Shown: positions 25,524-33,525, counted from the stretch's first letter. The stretch is 51,484 bases of DNA from Ruminococcaceae bacterium UBA6364 (GCA_002440045.1 DJRI01000098.1:14242-65725); one strand, 5' to 3'. Numbers and translations: made by a program. The notes: a model not told the origin generated them from the sequence alone.

Positions 25524-25670
25524 CTATTTATTGCTTTTATCGCAGTTAAAACAGTTGCCTCTGCAGCCGCCGCAGCTCTTGCCGTTTTTCTTTTTTCGGA
25601 CGATAAAAATTATCGCCGCCGAAAGCGCCGCCGCAATTGCGGCAAGCACAATTATGTCGGGCGCGCTCAC
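25524..25670 (-). CDS. FeoB-associated Cys-rich membrane protein
   Basis: 48 residues: a single N-terminal transmembrane helix (PDIIVLAAIAAALSAAIIF), a basic patch (RKKKNGK) and a cysteine cluster CGGCRGNCFNC. This is the layout of the FeoB-associated Cys-rich small proteins found after feoB in many Firmicutes. The start is GTG at 25670 whose last two bases plus the next one are the feoB stop (GTGA, 4-bp overlap), implying translational coupling. Its role in ferrous iron transport is unproven; it may assist FeoB like FeoC or bind iron. Confidence 0.85.
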   Translation of the reverse strand: MSAPDIIVLAAIAAALSAAIIFIVRKKKNGKSCGGCRGNCFNCDKSNK

Positions 25671-27676
25671 AGTGCAAGCCTCGCTATGCTGTAAGCTATG
25701 AACGCCACAACCCATGCAATTGCACACTGCGAAAACACAACCGCAACCGTTTGAAGCCTTGACGAAAGCTCACGCTTGATTGTTGCGACAGCCGCAATAC
25801 ACGGCGTATAAAGAAGCGTGAAGGCAAGCATTGAAACAGCCGAAGCCGTGCCGAACGTTGCCGAAAGCGCCGCGGGGAGTCCCGATGTGCCGGTTCCCAT
25901 AAGCACGCCCAGAGTGCTGACAACCGCCTCTTTCGCAGAAAAGCCCGCAACAAGCGACGTTGCCACACGCCAATCGTCAAAGCCGAGCGGACGGAATATG
26001 GGCGCTATCAGCTTGCCGAGAGCGGCAAGCAGACTTTGCTCGCTGTTTTCAACATAATTGAGCTTTCCGTCAAACGCCCCGAGGAACCATATAATTACCG
26101 TTGCGACGAATATGACCGTGAATGCTTTTTGCAAAAAGTCCTTTGCCTTTTCCCACATCAAAAGCACCACGCTTTTAGCAGAGGGCAGACGGTAGTTTGG
26201 AAGCTCCATAACAAACGGCACGGGTTTTCCTTTGAACAACGTTTTGTTAAGCACAAGCGACACAAGTATTCCGACAAACATTCCGCCGAAATAAAGCGCA
26301 AACATAACAAGCGGTTTATAATTTTCAAAAAACGCCGCGGTGAATACCGTGTATATCGGAATTTTTGCCGAACAGCTCATAAACGGCGTAAGAAGTATTG
26401 TCATTTTTCTGTCGCGTTCGCTTGAAAGCGTTCTTGTAGCCATAATGGCAGGCACAGAGCAGCCGAAGCCTATTACCATCGGCACAAAGCTTCTGCCGGA
26501 AAGCCCGATTTTTCTTAAAAGCTTGTCCATAACAAACGCAACGCGCGCCATATATCCTGTATCCTCAAGTACGGACAAAAAGAAGAATAGTACGACAATC
26601 ACGGGCAAAAACGACAGCACACTGCCAATCCCCGCAAAAATGCCGTCTATAACAAGGCTGTGAACAACGGGATTTATGCCGTAACTTGTAAGCGCCCTGT
26701 CCGCAAGAGAAGTGAGCGCGTCTATTCCCAGTGAAAGCAAATCCGAAAGGCCTGCGCCGATGACGTTGAACGTAAGAAAAAATATAAGAAGCATTACGCC
26801 GAAAAACAGCGGTATAGCCGCATATTTGTTTGTAAGCACCTTGTCTATTTTTTCACTGCGAAGCTTTTCGCGGCTTTTTTGGCACTTCACAACCGACTGA
26901 CTGCAAACATCGCAAATGAACGAATAACGCATATCCGCAAGCGCGGCGTTACGGTCAAGCCCGCGCTCGGACTCCATCTCTACAACAGAGTGTTCAATAA
27001 GCTCAAGCTCGTTTTCGCTGAGACCCAGTGAAGCCACAAACTCTTTATCGTCGCCCTCAATAGCCTTTATGGCGGCATAGCGCGGCGAAACGCCGATTTC
27101 CTTTGCGTGGTCCTCTATTTGGTGCGACACCGCGTGAATACAGCGGTGAACAGGTCCGGGGCGGCAAAAATCAAGCTTTTCGGGCATTATTTTCTTTTTC
27201 GCCGTTTCAACCGCCGTTGTAATAAGCTCGCTTATACCGTCGCCTTTTGCCGCCGATATAGGAACAACCGGCACGCCCATAAGCTGTGAAAACTTTTCAA
27301 TATCTACGCTTCCGCCGTTTGAACGAACCTCGTCCATCATATTAAGCGCTATTACCGTGGGCACCCTAAGCTCCATAAGCTGAAGCGTTAAATAAAGGTT
27401 TCTTTCTATGTTGGTGGCGTCCACTATATTTATTATTCCGTCGGGCTTTTCGTTAAGAATAAAATCGCGCGTTACAATCTCTTCCGTTGAATACGGCCTT
27501 ATTGAATAAATTCCGGGCAAATCCACAACAGATACGTCTTTAACGCCTTTTACTGTGCCTGTTTTTTGGTCTACGGTTACTCCGGGAAAGTTTCCGACGT
27601 GCTGATTTGACCCCGTAAGCGCATTAAACAGCGTTGTTTTTCCGCAATTTTGATTTCCCGCAAGGGCAAGAATCAT
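25667..27676 (-). CDS. feoB: Ferrous iron transport protein B
   Basis: Inner-membrane Fe(II) importer with an N-terminal GTPase. 669 residues: G1 motif GNQNCGKT (7-14), DLPGIYS (G3), NMMDE (G4), a helical spacer to about 270, then a polytopic membrane domain with two inverted gate repeats (FLPVIVVLFFFLSVLEDTGYMARVAFVMD and GFGCSVPAIMATRTL; later SAKEAVVSTLGVL). A CxxC-type pair occurs in the spacer (FICDVCSQSVV). Starts 1 bp after the feoA stop and overlaps the next small gene. Iron-repressed through the operator described upstream of feoA, by analogy. Confidence 0.96.
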   Translation of the reverse strand: MILALAGNQNCGKTTLFNALTGSNQHVGNFPGVTVDQKTGTVKGVKDVSVVDLPGIYSIRPYSTEEIVTRDFILNEKPDGIINIVDATNIERNLYLTLQLMELRVPTVIALNMMDEVRSNGGSVDIEKFSQLMGVPVVPISAAKGDGISELITTAVETAKKKIMPEKLDFCRPGPVHRCIHAVSHQIEDHAKEIGVSPRYAAIKAIEGDDKEFVASLGLSENELELIEHSVVEMESERGLDRNAALADMRYSFICDVCSQSVVKCQKSREKLRSEKIDKVLTNKYAAIPLFFGVMLLIFFLTFNVIGAGLSDLLSLGIDALTSLADRALTSYGINPVVHSLVIDGIFAGIGSVLSFLPVIVVLFFFLSVLEDTGYMARVAFVMDKLLRKIGLSGRSFVPMVIGFGCSVPAIMATRTLSSERDRKMTILLTPFMSCSAKIPIYTVFTAAFFENYKPLVMFALYFGGMFVGILVSLVLNKTLFKGKPVPFVMELPNYRLPSAKSVVLLMWEKAKDFLQKAFTVIFVATVIIWFLGAFDGKLNYVENSEQSLLAALGKLIAPIFRPLGFDDWRVATSLVAGFSAKEAVVSTLGVLMGTGTSGLPAALSATFGTASAVSMLAFTLLYTPCIAAVATIKRELSSRLQTVAVVFSQCAIAWVVAFIAYSIARLAL

Positions 27677-27677
27677 A

Positions 27678-27905
27678 TTATTTGCCCTCCCTTATTTCGA
27701 TGTTTGCCGCATCGCTTTTTCTTATTGTAAGCGAATAACCGCGCACGCTGATTTCTATGGGGTCGCCGAGAGGCGCCGCCTTTACAACCGTCACGGCGGT
27801 GCCGGGTATAAGCCCCATGTCAAGAAGCCGCAGTCTCAAAGCGCCCTCGCCGCCAACGGCAGTGATTTCGGCTTCGTTTCCTATTTTAAGTTCATCAAGT
27901 GTCAT
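27678..27905 (-). CDS. feoA: Ferrous iron transport protein A
   Basis: 75-residue SH3-like cytosolic protein that aids FeoB. MTLDELKIGNEAEI at the start and LLDMGLIPGTAVTVVKAAPLGDPIEI..RGYSLTIRKSDA are textbook FeoA. The ATG at 27905 has GAAGGACGG upstream; the frame is open ten more codons but without a site. First gene of the feo operon. Confidence 0.95.
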   Translation of the reverse strand: MTLDELKIGNEAEITAVGGEGALRLRLLDMGLIPGTAVTVVKAAPLGDPIEISVRGYSLTIRKSDAANIEIREGK

Positions 27906-27938
27906 AATTAACCGTCCTTCGACAAATATACGCACAAA

Positions 27939-27967
27939 ATGTTAACACGGGCTAACTGTTTTGTCAA
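27939..27967 (-). promoter_or_regulatory. feo promoter with GTTAGCC/GTTAAC dyad, candidate iron-repressor operator
   Basis: On the minus strand: -35 TTGACA (27967-27962), 17-bp spacer, -10 TAACAT (27944-27939). Between the boxes GTTAGCCCGTGTTAAC (27956-27941) forms an imperfect dyad resembling DtxR-family (IdeR/MntR-type) operators, which often control feo genes in Firmicutes. Regulator identity is inferred. Confidence 0.6.
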
Positions 27968-28024
27968 TAAAAAAACTCAAAAAAACGGCGCAGTCTTATA
28001 AGTACTTCAAACCCGAAATAACGC

Positions 28025-28070
28025 AAAAAACAGCCGCAAGCGGCGCTTTTTCGGGCGCTTTTTGCGGCTG
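28025..28070 (-). terminator. Terminator of the serine hydrolase gene
   Basis: Minus strand arms CAGCCGCAA (28070-28062) and TTGCGGCTG (28039-28031), then a run of six T. It lies 17 bp beyond the stop codon. Confidence 0.75.
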
Positions 28071-28087
28071 AGTGTTTATAAATTAAG

Positions 28088-29704
28088 TTATTTTCTTTTA
28101 ACAAGTCTGCCCTTGTGGGTGGGCTCAACTATCGGGGGAACAAGCACAACCGCTTTTCTTGCAAGCGACATAAACTTTTCTGTAAGCTCGCCTTTGGGAA
28201 GAAGCTCGTTAAGCGACACAAGCAGTGTGCGCGCAATATCTTCGACCGCGGGGGTTGAGGTCGGTTTGATTTTTACAAACGAGTCGCCTTTAAAGCTAAA
28301 GTCAAGACGGCGCTTTGCAATAGTGGTAACGGGGCGAATATCAATTCTTAAATCGTCGTCGCCCGTCCACTGAGCGGAGCAGCAAACAGTGTAGTCAATG
28401 CCGCCGAGGGTCATATTGCCGTAAATAAGGCGGCCCTCCATACCGCATTCAACGGTGTTGCTTTCATCGCCCTCGGTCCAGGACATAACACAGCGGTCGT
28501 CTTTAAAATCAAGATTGATGTTGTCGATGTTGCCCGCCTTGTCGGTCGTCATAAACGTTACCGCAAGCGGAAGCACGCTCACAGGGAAGCCGATAAGATT
28601 AAGAAAAATCTTTTTTCTGACTTTAATTGTGCTGTTGTTGAGCTTTGCTTCGCGAAGATTATGGAAAGAGTGCACGGGAGCGTCAACCGGGAAGTTTTCG
28701 GCAAGCGCCGAAAACTCTGGCACGGGCGATTTTTTTGCTCTTTTATCAGGCTCGATAAACGCCTTGGGGAAGTGGCGCCAAATGCAGTCGCGCGCCGCTT
28801 GCTCATCGGCAATGCCGCCCATTGAAATAACCATTGCGTCCTCTTTTTCAAACACAATGCCGAACTGTGAAAACATTCCGTCGGCTCTGAAGCTGTCGCG
28901 GCAGCCGCCGCAGCGCCAGAAGCAATAGCCGTAGCCGTCCGAATTGTCAAGCGGAATGCATATTGAAGAGTCGCTGTGTGCGACAGACGCGTCTTTAACC
29001 CATGCTTCGGGGATAAGCTGTTTGTCGCCCGCTTTGCCGCCGTGCGAATAGCAATACATAAGCTTTGCAAGGTCGCGAAGCTTTATGTAAAGCCCCCAGC
29101 CGCCCGCTTCTATGCCGTTTTTATCGGTCTCCCAAAAAGGAACGTCTATTCCGAGAGGCTCAAAAAGTCTGGGTGTGAGATACTGTCTTACGCTCATACC
29201 GGTTGTTCTCATAATGATGGCGCTTAACATATATATGTTTTCGTTAACATAGCGGAACACGCCCGGTTCACCGTACCACGGCGCGTTGAAATAATCTTTA
29301 ATCCAGTCGATTTTGCCTTTGTCGGCAAGAAGGTCGGGCTGTTTGCCCGCAGTCATTGTTACAAGATGCCTTACCGTAATTTTTCCAAGGCGCTCGTCGC
29401 CCGTGTCATACTCGGGGAAAATATCGACAAGCCTTGTGTCAAGCGAAAAATACCCCTCGCCGATTGCTATGCCGACGGCGGTCGAAGTAAAGCTTTTGCT
29501 TACGGAATAGACCGAATGGGGCGTTTCGGCGTTAAAAGGCGCACGGTAAAACTCACAGGCTATTTTGCCGTTTCTTACAACCATAAAGCTGTGAAATTCA
29601 AGCCCGTTTTCTTTCATATCGTTAAAAAACTCAACTATTTCTTTTGAGTCAACGCCCGCATTTTCGGGGCAACGGGCTTTTTCAAATTCAAAAACGTCTG
29701 CCAC
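28088..29704 (-). CDS. Class C beta-lactamase-fold serine hydrolase
   Basis: 538 residues. The N-terminal 330 have the penicillin-binding/beta-lactamase class C fold: nucleophile motif SVSK (Ser67, Lys70), YVN as the second motif in FRYVNEN, and a GG-rich third region near FSQFG. The following 200 residues form a beta-rich C-terminal domain seen in esterases and peptidases of this superfamily. No signal peptide or membrane helix is visible, so it is probably cytosolic, which argues against a true beta-lactamase; D-aminopeptidase or esterase activity is likelier. GTG at 29704 is chosen for the perfect AAGGAGG eight bases upstream; the longer frame (to 29776) runs through the promoter-proximal leader. 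Has its own promoter and terminator. Confidence 0.8.
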   Translation of the reverse strand: MADVFEFEKARCPENAGVDSKEIVEFFNDMKENGLEFHSFMVVRNGKIACEFYRAPFNAETPHSVYSVSKSFTSTAVGIAIGEGYFSLDTRLVDIFPEYDTGDERLGKITVRHLVTMTAGKQPDLLADKGKIDWIKDYFNAPWYGEPGVFRYVNENIYMLSAIIMRTTGMSVRQYLTPRLFEPLGIDVPFWETDKNGIEAGGWGLYIKLRDLAKLMYCYSHGGKAGDKQLIPEAWVKDASVAHSDSSICIPLDNSDGYGYCFWRCGGCRDSFRADGMFSQFGIVFEKEDAMVISMGGIADEQAARDCIWRHFPKAFIEPDKRAKKSPVPEFSALAENFPVDAPVHSFHNLREAKLNNSTIKVRKKIFLNLIGFPVSVLPLAVTFMTTDKAGNIDNINLDFKDDRCVMSWTEGDESNTVECGMEGRLIYGNMTLGGIDYTVCCSAQWTGDDDLRIDIRPVTTIAKRRLDFSFKGDSFVKIKPTSTPAVEDIARTLLVSLNELLPKGELTEKFMSLARKAVVLVPPIVEPTHKGRLVKRK

Positions 29705-29790
29705 TGAAAAATCCTCCTTAAACAATCGGCAAAGGACTTTTTCAGTCCGCGCCCGGGGGCGTTTGCCGAAATACAAATTGAACTGTTATC

Positions 29791-29819
29791 ATTTTATCAC
29801 AAAAAACATAAAATCTCAA
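29791..29819 (-). promoter_or_regulatory. Promoter of the serine hydrolase gene
   Basis: Minus strand: -35 TTGAGA (29819-29814), 17-bp spacer, -10 TAAAAT (29796-29791). Confidence 0.6.
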
Positions 29820-29858
29820 TATACAGAATGATTTTTTATTAAATTTCACTTATTGCGG

Positions 29859-29887
29859 TTGACTTTAGCACACTAAAAGAGTAAAAT
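29859..29887 (+). promoter_or_regulatory. Promoter of the transporter-phosphatase pair
   Basis: -35 TTGACT (29859-29864), 17-bp spacer, -10 TAAAAT (29882-29887), divergent from the serine hydrolase promoter 40 bp away. Confidence 0.65.
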
Positions 29888-29921
29888 ATATTTCTATTTT
29901 AAACAGGATTCGGAGATACTT

Positions 29922-31187
29922 ATGAACAAACAGCTTTATCTTGAAGACCACGGCAAATCAAGGCTTGTTTTTATTGCCTGCTTTGCCGCCTACACCGCTT
30001 CGTACGTCGGCAGAATCAATTTTTCCGCCGCGCTTTCGGCGATCGTCAGCAGCGGGCTTTTTTCAAAACCCGAAGGCGGGCTTATAGGCTCGGCTTTTTT
30101 TGTTGTGTACGGAGTTTTCCAAATAATCAACGGCTTTTTGGGAGACAAAATTTCACCGTTCAAAATGATTATAAGCGGTCTTTCGCTTTCGTGCATTGCA
30201 AACGTCGCAATGACGTTTTGCACAACAAACACCGCAATGGCTGTTGTGTGGGGCTTTAACGGCTTTGCTTTGGCGCAGCTTTGGGTTGCGATTTTAAAAA
30301 TACTCGCAAGCATAATTAATGAAGAAATGCGTGCAAAATCGTGCCTTCACATAAGCGCAACTCTACCCATAGGCACGGTGCTCGCCTACCTTACGGCGTC
30401 TGTTTCAATTAAGTTTTTCAGCTGGAAGCACGTCTTTTACAGCGCGGCAATCATTCTTGCATTGGCGGCGGCTTTCTTTATTGCCGTTTCGCTTATTATA
30501 AAAAAAGACCTTGTTCTTCGCGACACGGTTATACCCGAAAAATTCAAGTCCGACGAAAAAGGCAAAAAAAGCAAGGGGCTTTTGGCATTGTTTGCGGCTT
30601 CGGGCGTTCTGTTCCTTTTGCCTGCCGACGCAATTCACGGCGCAATAAAAGAGGGCATAACCACCTGGATGCCCACAATGCTCACCGAGGTTTACGACAC
30701 TTCTGCGGCGTTTTCGGTGCTTCTTTCAATTTGCCTGCCTATCTTCAACATAAGCGGCGCATACATAATCACCCCCATTTACAACAAGGTGTTTAAAAAA
30801 GACGAAATCAAGACGGGCGCCGCCATTCTTGTTTTCACGCTCATTCCGCTGTCGCTTGTAATATTTATGGCAAAACTTCCTATTTATCTTTCAATCGTTC
30901 TTCTTGCGCTTTGCACAACGGCTATGTATACATATAACTATGTTATAATAACGCTTGTTCCCATGCGCTTTGCTTCAACTGGCAAAACGGCGACCGTCAC
31001 GGGATTTATGAATGCTATTGCCTACGTCGGCAGTGCGGCGTCGTCTTACGGCTTCGGCGTGGTTTCGGAAAACATCGGCTGGGGCGGCACAGCGGGCGTG
31101 TGGGTCGGTCTTTGCGGCGCGGCGCTTCTTTTAACGCTCGCTTCGGCAAAAAAATGGAGGAGTTATTTTAAAAATGAACGTGTTTGA
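29922..31187 (+). CDS. MFS transporter of organophosphate:phosphate antiporter type
   Basis: 421-residue polytopic membrane protein with about 12 helices. The N-terminal FAAYTASYVGRINFSAAL and the A-motif-like GFLGDKISPFKMIISGL resemble GlpT/UhpT-type members (sugar or glycerol phosphate in, phosphate out); the central cytosolic loop (about 200-218) is Lys/Asp-rich. GSAASSYGFGVVSENIGWGG near the C-terminus also fits. Substrate is inferred, not proven; the next gene, a HAD phosphatase overlapping by 14 bp, is compatible with handling a phosphorylated compound. SD GGAG is 10 bp before the ATG. Confidence 0.75.
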   Translation: MNKQLYLEDHGKSRLVFIACFAAYTASYVGRINFSAALSAIVSSGLFSKPEGGLIGSAFFVVYGVFQIINGFLGDKISPFKMIISGLSLSCIANVAMTFCTTNTAMAVVWGFNGFALAQLWVAILKILASIINEEMRAKSCLHISATLPIGTVLAYLTASVSIKFFSWKHVFYSAAIILALAAAFFIAVSLIIKKDLVLRDTVIPEKFKSDEKGKKSKGLLALFAASGVLFLLPADAIHGAIKEGITTWMPTMLTEVYDTSAAFSVLLSICLPIFNISGAYIITPIYNKVFKKDEIKTGAAILVFTLIPLSLVIFMAKLPIYLSIVLLALCTTAMYTYNYVIITLVPMRFASTGKTATVTGFMNAIAYVGSAASSYGFGVVSENIGWGGTAGVWVGLCGAALLLTLASAKKWRSYFKNERV

Positions 31188-31752
31188 TTTTGACAACACA
31201 ATTTATGACGGCGAAAGCTCTGTTGATTTTTTCTTTTATTTTTTGAAAAAAGACCCGTCGCTTTCAAAGCACGTCCCCGAGCTTCTTTTGGCTCTTGCAA
31301 AATATAAATCCGGAAAGCTTTCGATTGAAGAAGCACTTAATAAATACGGCAAAAAGCTGTCGGCTTATTTTAAAGAAAACCTTTCGGGCAAAAATACACT
31401 TTCTTTTGAAGCCGAAAATTTTTGGCGCACTCACATAAAAAACATCAATCCGTTTTATGACGAAGTAAAATCGCCCGACGATATAATAATTTCGTGCTCG
31501 CCCGAATTCCTTTTACAAAGACCCGTTGAAATTTTAGGCGTTAAAAACTGCATCTGCTCAAAAATCGACGAAAAAAGCGGCGAAATAACGTGCCTTTGCT
31601 TCAGAGAAAACAAGGCGAAGGCTTTTTTAAAGGAATACCCCGACGGCGTTATCGACAATTTTTATACCGACTCTTTTAACGATAAGCCGCTTATGGATTT
31701 AAGCCGCAGCGTTTTCCTTGTAAAACACGGAAAAACCGAAAAAATTAAATAA
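31174..31752 (+). CDS. HAD-superfamily phosphatase (subclass IB type)
   Basis: 192-residue cytosolic phosphohydrolase. MNVFDFDNTIYDGESSVDF gives the DxDxT nucleophile motif (Asp5, Asp7); IIISCSPEFL is motif II and NFYTDSFNDKPLM is motif IV with the Mg-binding Asp pair. An all-helical cap lies between motifs I and II, as in phosphoserine phosphatase-like subclass IB enzymes. Its start overlaps the transporter's stop by 14 bp with GGAGGAG upstream, so the two are co-translated. Confidence 0.85.
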   Translation: MNVFDFDNTIYDGESSVDFFFYFLKKDPSLSKHVPELLLALAKYKSGKLSIEEALNKYGKKLSAYFKENLSGKNTLSFEAENFWRTHIKNINPFYDEVKSPDDIIISCSPEFLLQRPVEILGVKNCICSKIDEKSGEITCLCFRENKAKAFLKEYPDGVIDNFYTDSFNDKPLMDLSRSVFLVKHGKTEKIK

Positions 31753-31760
31753 TATAATCG

Positions 31761-31790
31761 CCCCCTTTGTCATAGATTTTACAAAGGGGG
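31761..31790 (+). other. Hairpin that includes the yabP ribosome binding site
   Basis: Perfect 10-bp arms CCCCCTTTGT (31761-31770) and ACAAAGGGGG (31781-31790). The right arm contains AAAGGGGG, the only Shine-Dalgarno for the yabP ATG at 31798. No T-run follows, so translational occlusion or a weak attenuator is more likely than a simple terminator. Confidence 0.6.
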
Positions 31791-31797
31791 ATTATTT

Positions 31798-32079
31798 ATG
31801 ACGGAAGAAAAAAAGACAAACATTTTACCGCAGAACTGCATTTTGGAGGACAGAAAAAAGCTTTCCGTTTCGGGCGTTACCGAGGTCGGAAGCTTTGATG
31901 AAGAAACAGTAACGGCGCAAACCGTTTTGGGCGAGCTTACCGTCAGGGGCGACGGGCTTCACATAACGCACCTGTCGCTTGAAACGGGCGAAATGACAGT
32001 CGAGGGCACTATATCCGCCATGAGCTTTGCCGACACGCTCCCGAAAAGCTCGGGATTTTTCTCAAGGGTGTTTCGCTGA
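31798..32079 (+). CDS. yabP: Sporulation protein YabP
   Basis: 93-residue protein needed, in Bacillus, for spore envelope formation and expressed in the mother cell. QNCILEDRKKLSVSGVTEVGSFDEETV and a ELTVRGDGLHITHLSLETGEMTVEG core are family signatures. Followed, with a shared A of TGATG, by yabQ. Sporulation-specific timing is known for the family; a sigma-E promoter could not be confidently read here. Confidence 0.93.
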   Translation: MTEEKKTNILPQNCILEDRKKLSVSGVTEVGSFDEETVTAQTVLGELTVRGDGLHITHLSLETGEMTVEGTISAMSFADTLPKSSGFFSRVFR

Positions 32080-32930
32080 TGTACTCGTTCCAACAAAGCG
32101 AACAGCTTAAATTTTTTCTGCTTTCTTTGGGCGTGGGCTTTGCGCTCGGCGTTTTGTACGATATATTAAGAGCCGTGCGCCTGTCGTTCACAAAAGCCAA
32201 AGCCGCCGTTGTTGTTTTTGATATTCTTTATTTTCTTCTTTTCGGGCTTGCCACGTTTCTGTTCATTCTTGCAATAAACAAGGGCGAAATCCGCTTTTAT
32301 CTTATTTTCGGCGAAATTATCGGCGCGGCGTTTTATTATTTTTCTTTAGGCACAGCCGCAATAAAGCTGACAGATATATTCGTAAAAGCCTTTCGCCGCT
32401 TTTTCGGCACCGTTTTCAAAATACTTTTCGCACCTTTCAGGCTTTTGTTCGGGCTTTTTAAAAAGCTCTTTTTGAAAATATCGTCTTTTTTCAAAAAAAC
32501 AAGAAAAAAGTCTGAAAAAAATCGCAAAAAACTCTTGCCAAAACTCAAATTATATGTATATAATTTATATGGTATGTTTAAAAAGCGAAAGGTATCTTTA
32601 AACGGAGGCGAAAAGGTTATGAAGGGCAAAAAAAAGAAGACTAAAAGAACCCCCGTCAGCATAATTCTGACTGTTGCGGCTGTCCTTGTCATCGGTTTTT
32701 TTGTTGTTTCGATAATCTCTCAAAAATTTGACAACGACCGTCAAAGCAACGAATATAACGCCCTCACGGGCGAGCTTGAGCAAAAGCTCAGCGAAAACTC
32801 CGAGCTTGCCGCCGTTGTCGAAAGCGACGATGAAGCTGCTTTAGCCGAAAAATATGCCAGAGAAAACGGCTATGCTTATCCGGACGAGCGTCTTTATTAC
32901 GACGCAACCCCCGGCGAACAGAACCGTTAA
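32079..32930 (+). CDS. yabQ: YabQ fused in frame to a DivIC/FtsB-like septum protein
   Basis: 283-residue open frame. Residues 1-180 are YabQ: SEQLKFFLLSLGVGFALGVLYDILRAVR is diagnostic, with three to four membrane helices by residue 90 and a long basic tail. Residues 181-283 are a DivIC-like protein: basic start, one helix (PVSIILTVAAVLVIGFFVVSII), a coiled coil (YNALTGELEQKLSEN) and the hallmark KYARENGYAYPDERLYYD. In Bacillus and most Clostridia these are separate genes in the order yabP-yabQ-divIC-yabR, exactly the order here, but no stop codon separates them. An internal GGAGG and ATG (32619) and promoter-like boxes upstream suggest DivIC may also be made alone. YabQ acts in the mother cell, DivIC at every division septum. 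Confidence 0.85.
   Translation: MYSFQQSEQLKFFLLSLGVGFALGVLYDILRAVRLSFTKAKAAVVVFDILYFLLFGLATFLFILAINKGEIRFYLIFGEIIGAAFYYFSLGTAAIKLTDIFVKAFRRFFGTVFKILFAPFRLLFGLFKKLFLKISSFFKKTRKKSEKNRKKLLPKLKLYVYNLYGMFKKRKVSLNGGEKVMKGKKKKTKRTPVSIILTVAAVLVIGFFVVSIISQKFDNDRQSNEYNALTGELEQKLSENSELAAVVESDDEAALAEKYARENGYAYPDERLYYDATPGEQNR
32535..32564 (+). promoter_or_regulatory. Putative internal promoter for divIC inside yabQ
   Basis: -35 TTGCCA (32535-32540), 18-bp spacer, -10 TATAAT (32559-32564). It lies in an AT-rich stretch at the 3' end of the yabQ part, about 55 bp before the internal divIC start. Confidence 0.5.
32619..32930 (+). CDS. divIC: DivIC/FtsB-like septum formation initiator, nested internal start
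   Basis: Same frame as the yabQ fusion, beginning at an internal ATG with GGAGG (32604-32608) ten bases upstream. Would give a 103-residue bitopic protein: lysine-rich cytosolic tail, one membrane helix, external coiled coil and the conserved YARENGYAYPDE C-terminal motif. DivIC is an essential-type partner of FtsL in the division complex of Firmicutes and must be made in growing cells, unlike YabQ. Whether it is translated separately, as part of the fusion, or both cannot be decided from sequence. Confidence 0.6.
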   Translation: MKGKKKKTKRTPVSIILTVAAVLVIGFFVVSIISQKFDNDRQSNEYNALTGELEQKLSENSELAAVVESDDEAALAEKYARENGYAYPDERLYYDATPGEQNR

Positions 32931-33020
32931 AAAGCCGCTTGTTAATTGAAAGTATAAATATTACGGGAATGTTCCGTCATAATTTTACTTATCGGTTAAT
33001 CGGGGGTACTTATAAAAAAC

Positions 33021-33039
33021 GAACCGCCTTTTGCGGTTC
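33021..33039. other. Short hairpin in the yabR leader
   Basis: GAACCGC (33021-33027) pairs with GCGGTTC (33033-33039), loop CTTTT. Flanked by A-runs on the plus strand, so it is not a plus-strand terminator; it ends 22 bases before the yabR ATG, near its GAGAGG site. Confidence 0.5.
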
Positions 33040-33060
33040 AAAAACACGAGAGGTAGCTTA

Positions 33061-33516
33061 ATGGCAGTAGAAATCGGCGCAATTTTAGAAGGCAAGGTAA
33101 CAGGAATCACAAACTTCGGGGCATTTGTAGAGCTTCCCGACAAGACCACCGGCATGGTGCATATCTCTGAGGTCTCAAACTCTTTTATTAAAGATATTCA
33201 CGAGGTCTTAAAAGAAAACGACACCGTAAAAGTTAAGGTTATTGACGTAAACGAAAAGGGCAAGGTGGCTCTTTCGATTAAAAAGGCTTTACCCAAAGAA
33301 GAAATGCCCGAAAAACCGAAAAAGAACTTTAACGACAGGTCAAAATCAAGGCCGCAGGTCTGGACGGGTCAAAGAAGAAGCGAACCCGAAAATATGTCGT
33401 TTGAAGATATGATGGCACGTTTTAAATCGGTAAGCGACGAAAAAATGAGCGACCTCAAAAAAAACTCAGCCTCTAAGCGCGGCACGTCCGCACCGAGAAG
33501 AGGCTCGGGAAAATAA
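33061..33516 (+). CDS. yabR: S1-domain RNA-binding protein YabR
   Basis: 151 residues. Residues 4-75 are one S1 domain (GAILEGKVTGITNFGAFVEL, GMVHISEVSN, VKVKVIDVNEKGKVALSIKK); the remainder is a basic, Ser/Lys/Arg-rich low-complexity tail ending RRGSGK, typical of YabR/general stress protein 13. It probably binds RNA or ribosomes. The ATG 33061 has GAGAGG upstream; the longer frame to 33031 includes the leader hairpin and is rejected. Gene order after divIC is conserved with Bacillus. A strong terminator follows. Confidence 0.9.
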   Translation: MAVEIGAILEGKVTGITNFGAFVELPDKTTGMVHISEVSNSFIKDIHEVLKENDTVKVKVIDVNEKGKVALSIKKALPKEEMPEKPKKNFNDRSKSRPQVWTGQRRSEPENMSFEDMMARFKSVSDEKMSDLKKNSASKRGTSAPRRGSGK

Positions 33517-33525
33517 TCTGTATTC

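Noticed and set aside
33021..33060. Plus-strand terminator before yabR
   Set aside because: The stem is followed by A-run, not T-run, on the plus strand.
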